Assembly: GCA_016200825.1 (NCBI GenBank)
Contig: JACQEA010000219.1
Coordinates: forward strand, 1-6,507
Direction: 5' to 3'
Length of the DNA: 6,507 nt
Source: Chloroflexota bacterium
GTDB lineage: Bacteria; Chloroflexota; Anaerolineae; UBA4142
Under the pieces are notes generated by a model. That model made no database searches. It saw only the letters and a program-made list of their open reading frames with translations, and had not been told where the DNA came from. A program made the position numbers and the translations under genes. Shown here one piece after another: positions 5,395 through 6,507 of the stretch (the first letter of the stretch is position 1; the number at the start of each line of letters is the position of its first letter).

Positions 5395-5469
5395 TTATCC
5401 ACGAAACACAACACGAATCACGAATGAATCGCTAAAGTTTTCGTGTACTTTCGTGTTTTTCGTGGATAA
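5395..5469. repeat. 75-bp imperfect inverted repeat (TTATCCACGAAA arms)
   Basis: The arms TTATCCACGAAA (5395-5406) and TTTCGTGGATAA (5458-5469) pair perfectly over 12 bp. Inside, repeated ACGAA/TTCGT units (ACACGAATCACGAA on one side, TTTTCGTGTACTTTCGTG on the other) pair imperfectly. Outside the arms AATAAT and ATTATT extend the symmetry with a small offset. I recognise the TTCGTGGATAA motif from dispersed intergenic repeats in several bacterial groups, Chloroflexota included. It starts 4 bp beyond the stop codon of the membrane-protein gene and could also form that gene's 3' hairpin, though there is no clean T-tract. Confidence 0.75.
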
Positions 5470-5472
5470 AGA

Positions 5473-6507
5473 TTATTGCGAATAAGGTCTAATCTGTAAT
5501 TCGAATGGCAACACGATGTGATCGCCTAACGCGCGTCCGGTTTGATCGGTGATGGGCAAGCGTTGCAAAGTTTGCCAATGATACATCCCAACGATAATCT
5601 GATACGCGCCCGGCGCGGCATCGCGCGGAATCGTGAGCGCGTACGCGTCGGCAATCGTTTCGCCCGCGTCCCAAATCAAAGTGGGATACGTTCCCGCGCG
5701 CGGCGCGCTATCGCGTTGCGCGATCAAATTGCCGCGCGCGTCGAGCAATTGCGCAAAGATGGTGTAATCGGTCGCGACGCGTTGCTCCGCGCGCCAAAAT
5801 AATTCCACGCGGATTTCTGCGCCGGGCACCAACGGCGATTGTTTCTGCACGCGCGCGCCGCGCAGGGTTGCAAAGTCGCCGACGCGCGCATCAATCGGTT
5901 CGAGCGCGCCCAAATAATGATCGGGAATTTCAGGTTGAATGATTTTTACTTGACCCAATTGGAACACATCATCTTGTTTTTCATCCGCGCTGACAAAAGG
6001 CAACGCGTCGCCGGTTTGAACGCGATACAAACCAAGTTGTAAATCGTACAACCCCGGACGCAGTTCGGGCGAAAGCGGCAAGACCAACGTGTCCGTCAAA
6101 ATTTTTCCGGGCGACCACCGTTGCATCGGAAATTTATTTTCAAACGGTGCGAGCCGCGCCTCCGCGCCCGCATTATGCTCGCGATCGCGCAATTGCAATC
6201 GCCACACCACCGAGCGCGGCGGCACGCGGCGCGGTTCGATTTGCGCGACGACGGATAATGTTTCGCCGGGGTGAAACGCTGAAAGCGGAATTTGGTAATT
6301 CAAAAAGCGAAACGTATCGCCAAACATTCCCAACGCGGCGCGATTTTTTTCCGACGCGGCGCGCGGCTTTGCCACCACCGCGCTCGCGCCCGCGCGATAG
6401 AGCGTTTGCACCGACGCATCGGGCGGCACATATTGACCGCTGGCGATAAATAAATAATCGCCCCAACTTGAATCCGCGCGCCATTCTTCAAACGTGCGCG
6501 GACCCAA
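5473..6507 (-). CDS. C-terminal part of a large membrane protein, likely a glycosyltransferase with beta-sandwich domains
   Basis: The frame is open through the window edge (the first codon there is TTG in mid-ORF), so the 344 residues seen are the 3' end of a longer gene. The first ~30 residues (RTFEEWRADSSWGDYLFIAS) read like the soluble end of a membrane enzyme's catalytic region. Two similar beta-sandwich modules follow. Module one, about 65-170, has HPGETLSVVAQIEP and ends PGLYDLQLGLYRVQTGDALP. Module two, about 206-320, contains DYTIFAQLLDARGNLIAQRD, GTYPTLIWDAGE and ends PGAYQIIVGMYHWQTLQRLP. Modules of this type commonly close Chloroflexota GT39/ArnT-like membrane glycosyltransferases and related multi-pass proteins, which use polyprenyl-linked sugars on the outer face of the membrane. 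No transmembrane segments or catalytic residues fall inside the window, so the enzyme assignment is inference from the C-terminus. It ends RPYSQ just before the inverted repeat. Confidence 0.72.
   Translation of the reverse strand: MGPRTFEEWRADSSWGDYLFIASGQYVPPDASVQTLYRAGASAVVAKPRAASEKNRAALGMFGDTFRFLNYQIPLSAFHPGETLSVVAQIEPRRVPPRSVVWRLQLRDREHNAGAEARLAPFENKFPMQRWSPGKILTDTLVLPLSPELRPGLYDLQLGLYRVQTGDALPFVSADEKQDDVFQLGQVKIIQPEIPDHYLGALEPIDARVGDFATLRGARVQKQSPLVPGAEIRVELFWRAEQRVATDYTIFAQLLDARGNLIAQRDSAPRAGTYPTLIWDAGETIADAYALTIPRDAAPGAYQIIVGMYHWQTLQRLPITDQTGRALGDHIVLPFELQIRPYSQ

Larger units (their letters stand above)
5214..5472. other. Intergenic region between the toxin-antitoxin operon and the membrane-protein gene
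   Basis: About 260 bp without a credible gene on either strand. It contains the toxin-antitoxin promoter near 5232-5260 and the TTATCCACGAAA inverted repeat at 5395-5469. Between them (about 5281-5394) I see AT-rich sequence including CTTTTTTGTTTTT and a short GC-rich patch GCGCGCCGCG, with no recognised element. Confidence 0.7.

Noticed and set aside
1..6507. CRISPR array, tRNA, rRNA or riboswitch
   Set aside because: I saw no regularly spaced direct repeats, cloverleaf-like segments or known aptamer cores when reading both strands.

Overview
The window looks like a chromosomal segment from a Chloroflexota-type bacterium, probably Anaerolineae or a relative. Four things point there: heavy use of GCG and CGC codons producing runs of CGCGCG; an RsmD whose catalytic motif reads APPQY rather than DPPY; a lipoprotein-like protein with a Thr/Pro-rich linker; and a membrane-glycosyltransferase-type C-terminus with beta-sandwich domains. 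This assignment is inferred from protein style; no rRNA or other marker is present.

Layout. Bases 1-2342 (+) hold most of valS (valyl-tRNA synthetase), missing its N-terminus because the window starts inside the gene. A 69-bp gap with an imperfect G-rich palindrome leads to rsmD (2412-3029, +), a 16S rRNA guanine-N2 methyltransferase. An 81-bp palindromic repeat sits in frame inside rsmD and adds 27 residues just before the catalytic motif. Everything after rsmD is on the minus strand. Read in its own direction it runs: the 3' part of a large, probably membrane-bound protein (6507-5473); a 75-bp inverted repeat (5469-5395); a coiled-coil antitoxin-like gene and a PIN-domain toxin (5213-4887 and 4883-4413) behind a near-consensus promoter; a 102-bp MITE-like element with 18-bp perfect terminal inverted repeats (4409-4308); and three consecutive genes for exported or membrane-anchored products. 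These three are a lipoprotein-like protein (4293-3637), a single-pass membrane protein with a small beta-domain (3582-3193), and a 44-residue signal-peptide microprotein (3178-3044).

How the parts relate. valS and rsmD are housekeeping translation genes and may be co-transcribed. The antitoxin/PIN pair forms a compact two-gene unit. The three export-directed genes below it are more AT-rich and less CGCG-biased than their surroundings and look like an accessory cassette. The second of them has its own strong promoter, placed so close to its ATG that the mRNA would be nearly leaderless. At least three repeat elements of different types occur in 6.5 kb (in rsmD, between the toxin and the lipoprotein gene, and after the membrane protein gene), so non-autonomous repeats appear to have shaped this stretch.

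The observations I rate highest are the in-frame repeat in rsmD, the MITE lying directly against the lipoprotein gene's ribosome binding site, and the unannotated 44-residue secreted peptide ORF.
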